Below are positions 1 through 7,795 of a stretch of 64,000 nt of DNA, piece by piece. Both the position numbers and the translations under genes were made by a program. The notes under the pieces are model-generated. The model was not told where the DNA came from and made no database searches. It worked only from the letters and a program-made list of their open reading frames with translations. This DNA comes from Breoghania sp. (GTDB lineage: Bacteria; Pseudomonadota; Alphaproteobacteria; Rhizobiales; Stappiaceae), in NCBI RefSeq assembly GCF_963674635.1, contig NZ_OY771475.1, positions 1,736,001 through 1,800,000 on the forward strand, read 5' to 3'. The first letter of the stretch is position 1. Every line of letters begins with the position of its first letter.

Positions 1-546
1 CGCTATATCGGCGGTCTGACCTACGGCTATGTCTACTTCTTTCGCGGAACGCCGCTGATCGCGCAGGTCTTTCTGATCTATTATGGCGTCGGCTCCTTCC
101 GCCCCTTCTTTCAGGATATCGGGCTTTGGTGGTTCCTGCGCGATGCCTGGTATTGCGCGCTGCTGGCCTTCACGCTGAACACGGCCGCCTATCAGGCCGA
201 GATCCTTGCCGGTGCGATCCGCAACGTGCCTGAAGGACAGAGCGAAGCCGCCCGGGCACTGGGCCTGCCGCGCCCTGTCATGTTCTTCAAGATCATCCTG
301 CCCCAGGCGCTGATCACCGCACTGAGGCCTTATGGCAACGAAATTGTGCTGATGCTGAAAGGCTCGGCGATCGTCTCCATCATCACGGTCTACGACCTGA
401 TGGGCGAGACACGGCGGATGTTCGCGCGCACCTACGATTTCCAGGCATATTTGTGGGCGGCGATCATCTACATTATCGTTGTGGAAGGGTTGCGCCGCCT
501 GTGGGACAAGCTGGAAATCCGCCTGACACGCCACCTTCAGCGATAA
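1..546 (+). CDS. Polar amino-acid ABC transporter permease (HisM/ArtM type), 5' end missing
   Basis: The reading frame is open from the first base and gives 181 residues; the start lies outside the window. The product is an inner-membrane permease of a polar amino-acid ABC importer. The HisM-type signature RGTPLIAQ is at visible residues 15-22. The cytoplasmic EAA loop that contacts the ATPase follows at about residues 80-100 (PEGQSEAARALG). Hydrophobic segments before and after it are membrane helices. The solute-binding protein, partner permease and ATPase should lie upstream, out of view. The next gene, 130 bp downstream, is a cystathionine lyase, so a sulfur amino acid such as cystine is a possible substrate, but that is inference only. 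Family assignment is secure; substrate is not. Confidence 0.9.
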   Translation, partial: RYIGGLTYGYVYFFRGTPLIAQVFLIYYGVGSFRPFFQDIGLWWFLRDAWYCALLAFTLNTAAYQAEILAGAIRNVPEGQSEAARALGLPRPVMFFKIILPQALITALRPYGNEIVLMLKGSAIVSIITVYDLMGETRRMFARTYDFQAYLWAAIIYIIVVEGLRRLWDKLEIRLTRHLQR

Positions 547-677
547 ACCGCCGAGGCGATTGGGGCCGGGCGAAAGTCCTCCCCTTTGCTGTGCCTTCGC
601 CCCCTAGGTCCGGTTTTTGCTTTCCCTAGCGGACACAAACGCTTATCTCAAATGAGGATATATACTGGGGGATTGTG

Positions 678-1823
678 ATGAGCACCGACAAGAACATCGC
701 CACGACGCTTGCCCATGCCCTTGGCAAGCCCGACCAGCGTACCGGAGCCGTGGTGCCCGGGATCGAACCCGCAACCACCTTCGCGCGCGATGCGTCCTAC
801 GCGCTGACGAGCCCCGATCACCTCTATTCACGCGATGATAGCGACCTTTGCCGCCAGGCCGAGGCGCTGATCGCGCATATGGAAGGGGCCGAAGCGGCCA
901 GGCTTTTCGCATCCGGCATGGCGGCCATTGCCGCGGTGTTCCGCACCGTGCCGCCGGGTGCTGCCGTCGTCGTGCAGTCGGGCATCTACTGGGGCACAAC
1001 CGTATGGGTGCGGAAGTTCTGTCAGCGCAACGGCATCGCGCTGGTGGAATGCGACACCACCAACGCCAGTCGACTGGCCGAGACCCTTGCGGAAACGGCG
1101 CCGGACCTCCTTTTCATCGAAAGCCCCTCCAACCCTTCCCTCAAGGTGACGGATATCGCTTTCGCCGCCGAGGCTGCGCACAAGCAAGGTGCGGTTCTGG
1201 CCGTGGATGCGACGGCGGCGACCCCGCTCATCTGCCGCCCGATCGAATTCGGGGCGGATCTCGTCATCCATTCCGCGACCAAGGCGCTCAACGGCCATTC
1301 GGACCTGCTGGCAGGGGTCGTTTCCACCAGCAGTCAGACAAGTGAGCGGTGGCAGCTGATTACGGAAGAACGGCATGATGCGGGCGCGGTGCTGGGGTCG
1401 TTCGAGACGTGGCTCCTGGTGCGCGGCATGCGCACGCTTGCGCTGCGCGTGGAGCGTATGAACGCCAATGCAATGGCCGTCGCCCGCTTTCTCGATGCGC
1501 ATGAGAATGTGGAGCGTGTGCTTTATCCGGGCCTTGAGACCCATCCGGGCCACGAAATCGCCCTCAAGCAGATGACCGGCGGTTTCGGCTCGCTCGTCTC
1601 CGTGCTCGTGAAAGGCGGTGCCGAGGAGGCCCTTGCAGTTGCGGGCCGGTTGCAGACCTTCCTGCGCGCGACCTCTCTGGGCGGCGTGGAAAGCCTGGTG
1701 GAGCATCGCTATTCCATCGAAGGCGACGCGACAGGCGTACCGAAGAACCTGCTCAGGCTCTCCATCGGCATCGAACATGCCGACGACCTGATCGCCGATC
1801 TCGATCAGGCGCTTGCCGGATGA
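678..1823 (+). CDS. metC: Cystathionine beta-lyase / Cys-Met metabolism PLP enzyme
   Basis: A 381-residue fold-type I PLP enzyme of the Cys/Met metabolism family, the usual length. The Schiff-base lysine is about K202 in SATKALNGHSDL, and the PLP-nitrogen aspartate is about D177 in AVDAT. ASGMAAI and ESPSNPSL are further family motifs. The expected reaction is cleavage of cystathionine to homocysteine, pyruvate and ammonia, but gamma-synthase or gamma-lyase activity cannot be excluded by motif. I chose the ATG at 678 because GGGGG at 667-671 is well spaced for it; the GTG three bases earlier is too close. The preceding amino-acid permease suggests coupling of uptake and catabolism of a sulfur amino acid. 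Confidence 0.85.
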   Translation: MSTDKNIATTLAHALGKPDQRTGAVVPGIEPATTFARDASYALTSPDHLYSRDDSDLCRQAEALIAHMEGAEAARLFASGMAAIAAVFRTVPPGAAVVVQSGIYWGTTVWVRKFCQRNGIALVECDTTNASRLAETLAETAPDLLFIESPSNPSLKVTDIAFAAEAAHKQGAVLAVDATAATPLICRPIEFGADLVIHSATKALNGHSDLLAGVVSTSSQTSERWQLITEERHDAGAVLGSFETWLLVRGMRTLALRVERMNANAMAVARFLDAHENVERVLYPGLETHPGHEIALKQMTGGFGSLVSVLVKGGAEEALAVAGRLQTFLRATSLGGVESLVEHRYSIEGDATGVPKNLLRLSIGIEHADDLIADLDQALAG

Positions 1824-2008
1824 CCGGGCAACCGCGGTTCAGGCCCTGAAAAGGGCGGGGCGTCTTTTGCCGTTCCGCAAGGACATCTTTTCCCTCTGAC
1901 GGCCTTTCCGCCACCGACGCTTCTGGAATAGTCTCGGCCTCGGGAGGACGGCGCGCGCCCTGCGCGCCCGTCGAGACAATTCGAACCACATCTGGGGGAG
2001 CATCGCAG

Positions 2009-2887
2009 ATGGCGAAAGTCGCGTTTATCGGTCTGGGCGTCATGGGGTATCCCATGGCCGGGCACCTGAAGACCCGGGGCGGGCATGATGTGACCGTCTA
2101 TAACCGCACCGCGGAAAAGGCAGAGAAATGGGTCGCCCAGTTCGGCGGCGAGCGCGCGCCCACCCCGGCGGCGGCAGCCGAGGGCTGCGATTTCGTCTTT
2201 TCCTGCGTCGGAAATGATGAGGATCTGTGCTCCGTGACCCTCGGCCCAGATGGCTCGTTCCAGTCCATGAAGGAAGGCGCGATCCACGTGGACAACACGA
2301 CCGCCTCGGCGGAAGTGGCGCGAGAACTCCACGATGCGGCGCTTGCCCGCGGCTTCTTCTTTCTCGATGCACCGGTTTCCGGCGGTCAGGCGGGTGCGGA
2401 GAACGGTCAGCTCACCGTCATGGTCGGTGGTCGTCAGGAGGTCTTCGACAAGGCCCGCCCGCTTATCGACTGCTTTGCCAAGATGGTCGGCCTGATGGGC
2501 GACGGCGGGGCCGGTCAGCTGACCAAGATGGTCAATCAGATCTGCATCGCAGGCCTCGTTCAGGGGCTTTCCGAAGCCATCCATTTCGCCGGCAAGGCCG
2601 ATCTCGACGTTGCCAAGGTGATCGACGTGATCTCGAAGGGGGCTGCGCAATCCTGGCAGATGGAAAACCGCTGGAAGAGCATGGCTGAGGGGACTTTCGA
2701 CTTCGGTTTCGCCGTCGACTGGATGCGCAAGGATCTCGCCATCTGCCTGCAAGAGGCCCGCGCCAACGGCGCGCGCTTGCCGGTGACCGCCGTTGTCGAC
2801 CAGTTCTATGCCGAGGTCCAGGCCATGGGCGGCAATCGTTGGGACACGTCAAGCTTGATCGCGCGCCTAGAAAAGGCCGACACGTGA
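2009..2887 (+). CDS. 3-hydroxyisobutyrate dehydrogenase-family NAD(P)-dependent oxidoreductase
   Basis: A 292-residue beta-hydroxyacid dehydrogenase. The N-terminal Rossmann motif GLGVMGYPM (residues 8-16) binds NAD(P). The substrate motif DAPVSGG is at 120-126 and the catalytic lysine is about K173 in GAGQLTKMVNQ. The C-terminal half is the all-helical domain of the family. Members reduce or oxidise 3-hydroxyisobutyrate, tartronate semialdehyde, glyoxylate or succinic semialdehyde, and the sequence alone does not choose between them. A Shine-Dalgarno GGGGGAG at 1994-2000 supports the ATG. mmsA of valine catabolism lies 22 kb away, so a role as 3-hydroxyisobutyrate dehydrogenase is possible but not shown by linkage. 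A terminator follows at 2928. Confidence 0.85.
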   Translation: MAKVAFIGLGVMGYPMAGHLKTRGGHDVTVYNRTAEKAEKWVAQFGGERAPTPAAAAEGCDFVFSCVGNDEDLCSVTLGPDGSFQSMKEGAIHVDNTTASAEVARELHDAALARGFFFLDAPVSGGQAGAENGQLTVMVGGRQEVFDKARPLIDCFAKMVGLMGDGGAGQLTKMVNQICIAGLVQGLSEAIHFAGKADLDVAKVIDVISKGAAQSWQMENRWKSMAEGTFDFGFAVDWMRKDLAICLQEARANGARLPVTAVVDQFYAEVQAMGGNRWDTSSLIARLEKADT

Positions 2888-2927
2888 AGCGCCGCGCCCC
2901 GTAAAGGCGCCTGAAATTGAGACGAGG

Positions 2928-2966
2928 AACCCGGCCCGGCCAAGCGCCAGACCGGGTTTTTCTTTT
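2928..2966 (+). terminator. Rho-independent terminator after the hydroxyacid dehydrogenase
   Basis: AACCCGG (2928-2934) pairs with CCGGGTT (2952-2958) across a 17-base loop, followed by a T-rich tract (TTTTTCTTTT). It ends the plus-strand dehydrogenase transcript and overlaps the end of the convergent LysR gene. Confidence 0.65.
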
Positions 2967-3834
2967 ACCCGACCACCTGCAACTGGGTTTCGAAGGTGCG
3001 GCGGAGGAGTTCCGCCAGCTCTTCTGCACTTGCCTCCGCCCCATCGCGCAGGCGAATGGAAAACTCCGCATGCGGCAGAGGCGGCAGAGCCATTTCGACG
3101 GGCGCGGCGATGATGCCGTCATGCGTGCGAGCCTCCAGGCGGGCGGTTATCCCGATCCCCGCGCGCACCGCGGCGAAAACCCCATCAAGGCTGACGCCGG
3201 TTGCAACGATACGATAATCGAGCCCCGCCTTGTCGAGCGCGCGCAGGGCGGCATCGCGGAAACCGCAAGGCGGATCGAGGAGCGCCAGAGGAAGTGGCGC
3301 GCCCGGCAACATCGACACGCCATCGGCAGGCGCCAGCCAGCGCATGGGCGTCGAAAAGGACGCCACCTCATCGCCGCGAACCTCTTGGCGCATCGCCACC
3401 AGCACTTCGATATCGCCGGCCGCCAGCTGTTCGGACAGCTCCGCACTGCGCCCCACGCGAAAGGCGGTCCGCACACGCGGACGCGAGCCGGAGAACGCGC
3501 GAAGCGCATCAATCAGCGGCGAGCCGGTAAAATCCTGCGTCAGGCCGAGGCTGACCTGCCCTTCCGGCTCCATGGTGGCCAGACTGGCCCAGGCGGCCCT
3601 GTGTGCACCGAGGATGGTACGCGCATGGGCGACCAGCCGGGTCCCGGCCTCGGTCAGCTCTCGCCCTCGCCCCGCCGGGCGAAGAAGCGCGACGCCGGCC
3701 ACCTCTTCCAGCCTCTGCATCTGGGCAGTAACCGCGGACGGTGTGCGCCCGACAACCTCCGCCGCACGCGCCAGCGTGCCGGTATCGGCAAAGGCGACCA
3801 ACGCCCGCAAATGATCGGGTTCGAATTCTCTCAT
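2965..3834 (-). CDS. LysR-family transcriptional regulator
   Basis: A 289-residue LysR regulator. The winged helix-turn-helix is in residues 1-60 (PDHLRALVAFADTGTLARAA, then TPSAVTAQMQRLEE), followed by a linker helix and a periplasmic-binding-protein-like effector domain from about residue 90 to the end. It is transcribed divergently from a tautomerase gene only 99 bp away, the classical layout for a LysR protein that controls its neighbour. A TTCAA-N5-TTGAA inverted repeat sits directly upstream of its start codon. The effector is unknown; a substrate of the neighbouring tautomerase pathway is the natural guess. Confidence 0.9.
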   Translation of the reverse strand: MREFEPDHLRALVAFADTGTLARAAEVVGRTPSAVTAQMQRLEEVAGVALLRPAGRGRELTEAGTRLVAHARTILGAHRAAWASLATMEPEGQVSLGLTQDFTGSPLIDALRAFSGSRPRVRTAFRVGRSAELSEQLAAGDIEVLVAMRQEVRGDEVASFSTPMRWLAPADGVSMLPGAPLPLALLDPPCGFRDAALRALDKAGLDYRIVATGVSLDGVFAAVRAGIGITARLEARTHDGIIAAPVEMALPPLPHAEFSIRLRDGAEASAEELAELLRRTFETQLQVVG

Positions 3835-3836
3835 AC

Positions 3837-3851
3837 TTCAACATTATTGAA
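3837..3851. promoter_or_regulatory. Candidate LysR operator between divergent genes
   Basis: TTCAA (3837-3841) and TTGAA (3847-3851) form a perfect inverted repeat with a 5-base spacer. It contains the T-N11-A pattern of LysR-type operators. It lies two bases upstream of the LysR start codon and about 85 bp before the tautomerase, so it suits autorepression and divergent control. Motif-based only. Confidence 0.45.
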
Positions 3852-3933
3852 TCTTGGATGAAATACTATTCGATTTTTCTGTAGTCTGATTGCGGTCATC
3901 GTGTTCCCGCAAAGCCTAACACGGGAGATCATC

Positions 3934-4329
3934 ATGCCGCTTCTGGACGTCGCCATTGCCTCAGACAAAATCGCCCTGCCCTGCAACCGGATTGCAAAAA
4001 TCCTCACGGAGCTAACGGCGCAACATCTTCACAAGGATCCGATGCGCACCGCCGTCACGATCCGGCGGATCGCAACGCAAGACTGGTTCATCGGTGCAGC
4101 CGCCCTCTCACAAGAGCAAGGGAGTTTTTCGCTGCGCATTGCCGTGAGCGAAGGCACGAATAGCCCCGATGAGATGGCGGCCTATATCGATGCCGTCTTC
4201 GCGGCAATGAACACGCTTGCAGGCCCCGTCCACGAGGTGAGCTATGTCATCGTGGAGGAAGTCCCCTTCAAACAATGGGGATTTGGCGGGCTGACACAGT
4301 TTGCCCGTTCCGCGGGCCGCGCGGCCTGA
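3934..4329 (+). CDS. Tautomerase-superfamily protein (4-oxalocrotonate tautomerase-like)
   Basis: A 131-residue protein starting MPLLDVAI. Pro2 becomes the N-terminal catalytic base after Met removal, the hallmark of the 4-OT/MIF tautomerase superfamily. The length fits a fused, two-subdomain member (about 130 residues) rather than the short 62-residue type. The ATG at 3934 is preferred over the upstream GTG at 3901 because GGGAG at 3923-3927 precedes it and because it places Pro at position 2. Likely chemistry is keto-enol isomerisation of an aromatic breakdown product, but some relatives are dehalogenases or decarboxylases. Expression is probably set by the divergent LysR protein. Confidence 0.7.
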   Translation: MPLLDVAIASDKIALPCNRIAKILTELTAQHLHKDPMRTAVTIRRIATQDWFIGAAALSQEQGSFSLRIAVSEGTNSPDEMAAYIDAVFAAMNTLAGPVHEVSYVIVEEVPFKQWGFGGLTQFARSAGRAA

Positions 4330-4333
4330 GCCA

Positions 4334-4828
4334 CTATTCCTGCGAGCCGCCACGATCCTTGCCGACCACGATGTAATTGAGCGGCAGTTCGCTGGTGTTC
4401 TTGATCTGCTCCATCGCGAAGGTCGTGGAAACATCCGCAATATCGATCTTCGCGATCAGCTTCTTGTAGAAGACGTCATAGGCCCCGATGTCGGGCACGA
4501 CGACACGCAGAAGATAATCGACCGATCCCGCCATGCGGTAGAATTCCACGACTTCCGGGAACTCGCGGATGACATCGGCGAATTTCTTCAGCCAGTCGTC
4601 GGTGTGCTGGTTGGTGGTGATCGAGACGAAAGCCGTCACCTTGGCGTTGACCTTGGTGGCGTCGAGGAGCGCCACCCGCTTCTGGATCACGCCATCTTCT
4701 TCCAGCTTCTGGATGCGTCGCCAGCACGGCGTGGTGGACAGGCCGACCCGACGGCCGATCTCGGCCACGGGCACGGTCGCGTCCGTTTGCAGGATGGAGA
4801 GAATGCGGCGGTCGACCTTGTCGATCAT
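4334..4828 (-). CDS. Lrp/AsnC-family transcriptional regulator
   Basis: A 164-residue Lrp-type regulator. The N-terminal helix-turn-helix covers residues 1-60, with the recognition region VAEIGRRVGLSTTPCWRRIQ. The C-terminal RAM domain (about 70-150) oligomerises and senses amino acids. Its ATG is preceded by AGGA at a workable spacing. It is divergent from a secreted sulfurtransferase gene, with an AT-rich 178-bp gap carrying candidate binding sequence. The stop lies 4 bp from that of the convergent tautomerase gene. By its position it may control the sulfurtransferase and itself; a sulfur amino acid would be a sensible effector, but that is inference. Confidence 0.9.
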   Translation of the reverse strand: MIDKVDRRILSILQTDATVPVAEIGRRVGLSTTPCWRRIQKLEEDGVIQKRVALLDATKVNAKVTAFVSITTNQHTDDWLKKFADVIREFPEVVEFYRMAGSVDYLLRVVVPDIGAYDVFYKKLIAKIDIADVSTTFAMEQIKNTSELPLNYIVVGKDRGGSQE

Positions 4829-4840
4829 GGGTGAATATTC

Positions 4841-4928
4841 CTGAAATTTTTTTCTACGTTTTGAGATCTGGAGAACAACAGCTTTCTCCTATCGACCGCA
4901 GAACATAGAATTTTAGATTTTTCTTCTA
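4841..4928. promoter_or_regulatory. AT-rich candidate Lrp-binding region
   Basis: In the divergent Lrp/sulfurtransferase gap, TAGAA (4906-4910) and TTCTA (4924-4928) form an inverted repeat with a 13-base AT-rich spacer. A GAAA-T7-CTA tract lies at 4843-4856 next to the lrp start. Lrp sites are degenerate and AT-rich, so this is only suggestive. Confidence 0.35.
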
Positions 4929-5006
4929 ATTCCGAAGTTCAGCACGCTTGCCCTTTTTGGATCTGAATGTCAATTCCTTCCGTAACGAACACCGAGGAGT
5001 TCCCCC

Positions 5007-5951
5007 ATGCTGCGCCCCTTCACGCGCCTCGTCGCGGCGGTTGCGACGGTTGCAATTTCAGCCACGGCGGCCCTGTCAGCCCCCGCTCTCACTCCGCTGG
5101 TCTCCACGGAGTGGCTTCAGGCTCATCTGGATGAGGAGGGCCTTGTGATCCTCGACGTCGATTTCCGCTCCGCAAAGGGCGGCGAGAAAAAGGAGGCGGC
5201 CAAGCCCACCTATGTGCCGGGCGCGATCACGACGACCTATCCCGGGCCATGGCGCAGCGAGCAGGACGGGGTGCCCGGCCAGATGGCGAGCGTGGAGGGA
5301 CTGGAAACCTACCTCTCCTCCATCGGCATCAACGAGGACGTCGCAGTCGTCGTGGTTCAAAGCGGTGAAAACGGCACCGACTTCTCCGCCGGGACGCGGG
5401 TCTACTGGACGCTGAAGGAACTGGGCCTGAGCAATGTCGGCCTGCTCGATGGCGGAATGCGTGCCTGGAAAGCCGAAGGCAGGCCCGTCCGGCATGAAGC
5501 GGCCACACCCGACGCGGCATTCTTCACCGCAGAGCCTGACCCGACGCTCACCATCTCCACCGATGAGGTGGCCGAGAGCGTCGGCACGGACACGGTTCTG
5601 CTTGACGCCCGCCCGGCTTCCTTTTTCGAGGGCAAGGCCAAGCACAAGCTTGCCCCGCGCCCTGGCCGCCTGCCCGGCGCGGTGGATCTCGACTATAACG
5701 CTTTCATAGATGTCGAGACCGGCAAGCTGAAGTCGAAAGCGGAGCTTGCCCTGATCGCGAGCGTCCAGCTCGCCGACAAGAAGGCCAATATCGTTTCCTA
5801 CTGCAACACCGGCCACTGGGCCTCGGCCAACTGGTTCGTGCTGCACGAATTGCTGGGTTACGAAAACGTCCGCCTTTACGACGCATCGATGGTCGGCTGG
5901 ACGCTTGATCCCAAACGCCCCGTCCTGCTGGGCGACGGCACGAAGGGCTGA
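5007..5951 (+). CDS. Secreted tandem-rhodanese sulfurtransferase
   Basis: A 314-residue protein with a signal peptide (about residues 1-24, ending ALSA-PA), so it should act in the periplasm. Two rhodanese domains follow, roughly 30-160 and 180-305. The catalytic cysteine is C266 in the loop SYCNTGHWAS of the second domain; the first domain has no cysteine loop, as usual for tandem rhodaneses. The expected reaction is sulfur transfer from thiosulfate or 3-mercaptopyruvate to a thiol or cyanide acceptor. CGAGGAG at 4992-4998 supports the start. The divergent Lrp regulator probably controls it. A weak hairpin at 5988 may end the transcript. Confidence 0.88.
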   Translation: MLRPFTRLVAAVATVAISATAALSAPALTPLVSTEWLQAHLDEEGLVILDVDFRSAKGGEKKEAAKPTYVPGAITTTYPGPWRSEQDGVPGQMASVEGLETYLSSIGINEDVAVVVVQSGENGTDFSAGTRVYWTLKELGLSNVGLLDGGMRAWKAEGRPVRHEAATPDAAFFTAEPDPTLTISTDEVAESVGTDTVLLDARPASFFEGKAKHKLAPRPGRLPGAVDLDYNAFIDVETGKLKSKAELALIASVQLADKKANIVSYCNTGHWASANWFVLHELLGYENVRLYDASMVGWTLDPKRPVLLGDGTKG

Positions 5952-5987
5952 CCCGGCCCCGCCTTTCATCGCGGGCTCCCAATTGGA

Positions 5988-6015
5988 CCGGGCGCGCCAT
6001 GCGTGCCCGGCTTTT
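5988..6015 (+). terminator. Possible terminator after the sulfurtransferase
   Basis: CCGGGC (5988-5993) pairs with GCCCGG (6005-6010), followed by a short CTTTT tract. The stem is short and the T tract weak. The convergent UDG-family gene ends just beyond it. Confidence 0.4.
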
Positions 6016-6019
6016 GCGT

Positions 6020-6667
6020 TCAGGTATGCGGAACGACAAGCCGGGAAACCTCCGCGCGTAGGACCGGCAGCAGCTCTTCCTCAAACCACGGATTGCGCTT
6101 CAGCCAGATGTTGTTGCGCCATGAGGGATGCGGCAGGGGAAGAAGACGCGGCTTGCGCTCTTCGGCAAGGATCGCCCGCCAATCCGCCACGGTGGCGGAA
6201 AGTGAGGCGCGGCGCGCCTTTCCCAGATGATAGCCTTGCGCATATTGACCGATCGCCAGCACCAGTTCGATCTGCGGCATGGCGGCGAAGACACGGTCAT
6301 GCCAATGCATCGCGCATTCGCGGCGCGGCGGCAGATCGCCTCCCTTGGCATCGAGACCGGGGAAACAGAACCCCATGGGCACGATGGCGAGACGCGCCGC
6401 GTCGTAAAAGGTTTCGCGATCCACCCCCAGCCACGCGCGCAGGCGGTCACCTGAGGGATCATCGAAGGGAATGCCGCTGGCATGAACGCGGGTGCCCGGC
6501 GCCTGTCCAGCGATGCACAGCCGCGCCGTCGTGGATGCGCGAATGACCGGGCGCGGCTCATGCGGCAAGGGCAAACGTATCGGCTCCTCAACGCAGATCC
6601 GGCAGGCGCGGATTTCGCCCAGAAGTGGCGCAAGCCCGGAGGTGTTCGCGGAAGATGATTTGGTCAT
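6020..6667 (-). CDS. Uracil-DNA glycosylase-family protein
   Basis: A 215-residue protein of the UDG superfamily. The first active-site motif is GQAPG (residues 54-58) followed by THASG-like residues, and the DNA-intercalation motif is HPSWRNN (180-186). The order and spacing resemble the short COG1573-type UDG-like proteins rather than E. coli Ung, whose motifs are GQDPYH and HPSPLS. Motif A lacks the usual catalytic Asp or Asn next to the GQ.PG core, so substrate and even glycosylase activity are uncertain. Cys22 and Cys25 form a CRIC pair, but the four-cysteine Fe-S set of families 4 and 5 is not evident. No good Shine-Dalgarno was seen. Confidence 0.75.
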   Translation of the reverse strand: MTKSSSANTSGLAPLLGEIRACRICVEEPIRLPLPHEPRPVIRASTTARLCIAGQAPGTRVHASGIPFDDPSGDRLRAWLGVDRETFYDAARLAIVPMGFCFPGLDAKGGDLPPRRECAMHWHDRVFAAMPQIELVLAIGQYAQGYHLGKARRASLSATVADWRAILAEERKPRLLPLPHPSWRNNIWLKRNPWFEEELLPVLRAEVSRLVVPHT

Positions 6668-6716
6668 TGGCCGCGAGCATACCCCAATTGAGCAGGAGCG
6701 AGAGAATGGGAGGTGG

Positions 6717-6848
6717 CCGATCCTTCGAGACGGGCCTGACGGCCCTCCTCAGGATGACGTTGTGTGTGCTGCTGGCTTTCGCAGATGTATCAACGAATAC
6801 AACGTCATCCTGAGGAGCCTGCGTAAGCAGGCGTCTCGAAGGACGGGC
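6717..6848. repeat. Three-hairpin palindromic intergenic repeat, copy A
   Basis: Outer arms TCCTTCGAGACG (6721-6732) and CGTCTCGAAGGA (6832-6843) pair. Inner arms 6745-6762 and 6800-6817 form an 18-bp perfect inverted repeat (CAACGTCATCCTGAGGAG on the right). Two small hairpins sit between the arms: GGGCC/GGCCC (6732-6745) and GCCTGC/GCAGGC (6817-6832). A second copy with the same plan is at 59267-59400. It lies between two minus-strand genes and carries no gene. Confidence 0.85.
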
Positions 6849-6901
6849 CGCAAACTCAGGCCTGCCTCCTCAAACCGGAGGACGCAGACTTGCCCTTTCG
6901 A

Positions 6902-7513
6902 TCACGCCGCGGCGCTCGGACGGGCTCTCACATTGTCATACCACCTGTGGAGATGGCTCAATTCTTCCGGAATGTCGATCTTCGCGGGCTTGCAGAAATC
7001 GAGGGCGATCATGCAGGTGATATCAGCGATGGTGAAACGCTCGCCTGCGATGAAGGGACGTGTCGCCAGTTCATCGTTCAGGAAGCGGAACTGTTCCTGC
7101 ACTTTCGGGCGGTTCGCCTCTCCCCAATCAGGAACCTGAGGCACTTCCATATCTTTCATCGCCGGATGCTGATGGCGGAAAACGGCTGCGACCCGCAGGA
7201 ACAGGCCGATCTCGACGCGACGCTGCCACATCTCCACCAAGGCGCGATCAACGGCATTGACGCCAAACAGCGGCGGCTCTGGATGTGTTTCCTCAATATA
7301 GCGGCAAATCGCCACCGTTTCCGATATCCGGGTACCATCATCAAGCTCCATGACGGGAAGCTGCTGATAAGGGTTGAGTTGGGTGAAGCTCTCGCTTTTG
7401 TGCTCAAGCGCGCCGAGATCGACCGGAACAAGCGTCACATCGACACCTTTTTCCGCCAGAAACACTCGTACACGGCGCGGATTGGGCGCGCGCCCACCAT
7501 CATAAAGCTTCAT
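6902..7513 (-). CDS. Glutathione S-transferase family protein
   Basis: A 203-residue GST. The thioredoxin-like N-terminal domain begins MKLYDGGRAPNPRRVR, and the glutathione-binding segment LPVMELDDGTRISETVAICRY includes the conserved E-S/T turn at about residues 60-65. The all-helical C-terminal domain has the N-capping motif around FTIADI. I chose the ATG at 7513 because GGGGAGGA precedes it at good spacing, trimming an 18-residue extension with no family counterpart. The protein conjugates glutathione to electrophiles or serves in thiol redox chemistry; the substrate is unknown. It is followed in transcription by the palindromic repeat and then the UDG-family gene. Confidence 0.92.
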   Translation of the reverse strand: MKLYDGGRAPNPRRVRVFLAEKGVDVTLVPVDLGALEHKSESFTQLNPYQQLPVMELDDGTRISETVAICRYIEETHPEPPLFGVNAVDRALVEMWQRRVEIGLFLRVAAVFRHQHPAMKDMEVPQVPDWGEANRPKVQEQFRFLNDELATRPFIAGERFTIADITCMIALDFCKPAKIDIPEELSHLHRWYDNVRARPSAAA

Positions 7514-7795
7514 CGACGAAATCCTCCCCTCATCGTCTTTTGGCCCGCTAGTCGAGCATGACGGCACGTGCGCGGCAAGCGTTACATGCCAGCCCCACCC
7601 ATCGTTTTTTTTGACGTTGATATTAACACTTCAACCCGAATTTGGTTGCCGATTAACCACGCCGTTGAATCTGTTCTTAAGGAATTATCGTCAAACTCTG
7701 TTAAGTTCGAGCCGGTGTTTCCGTTCGTCCCCGCTTGAGCGTGGACAAATGGCAATAGCGGCTCCCTGAGACAACACGTTTCGCACGCGAGCCCA

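Noticed and set aside
547..677. SAM-II riboswitch ahead of the cystathionine lyase
   Set aside because: The pseudoknot sequence pattern known from alphaproteobacterial met genes is absent; only a short inverted repeat is seen.
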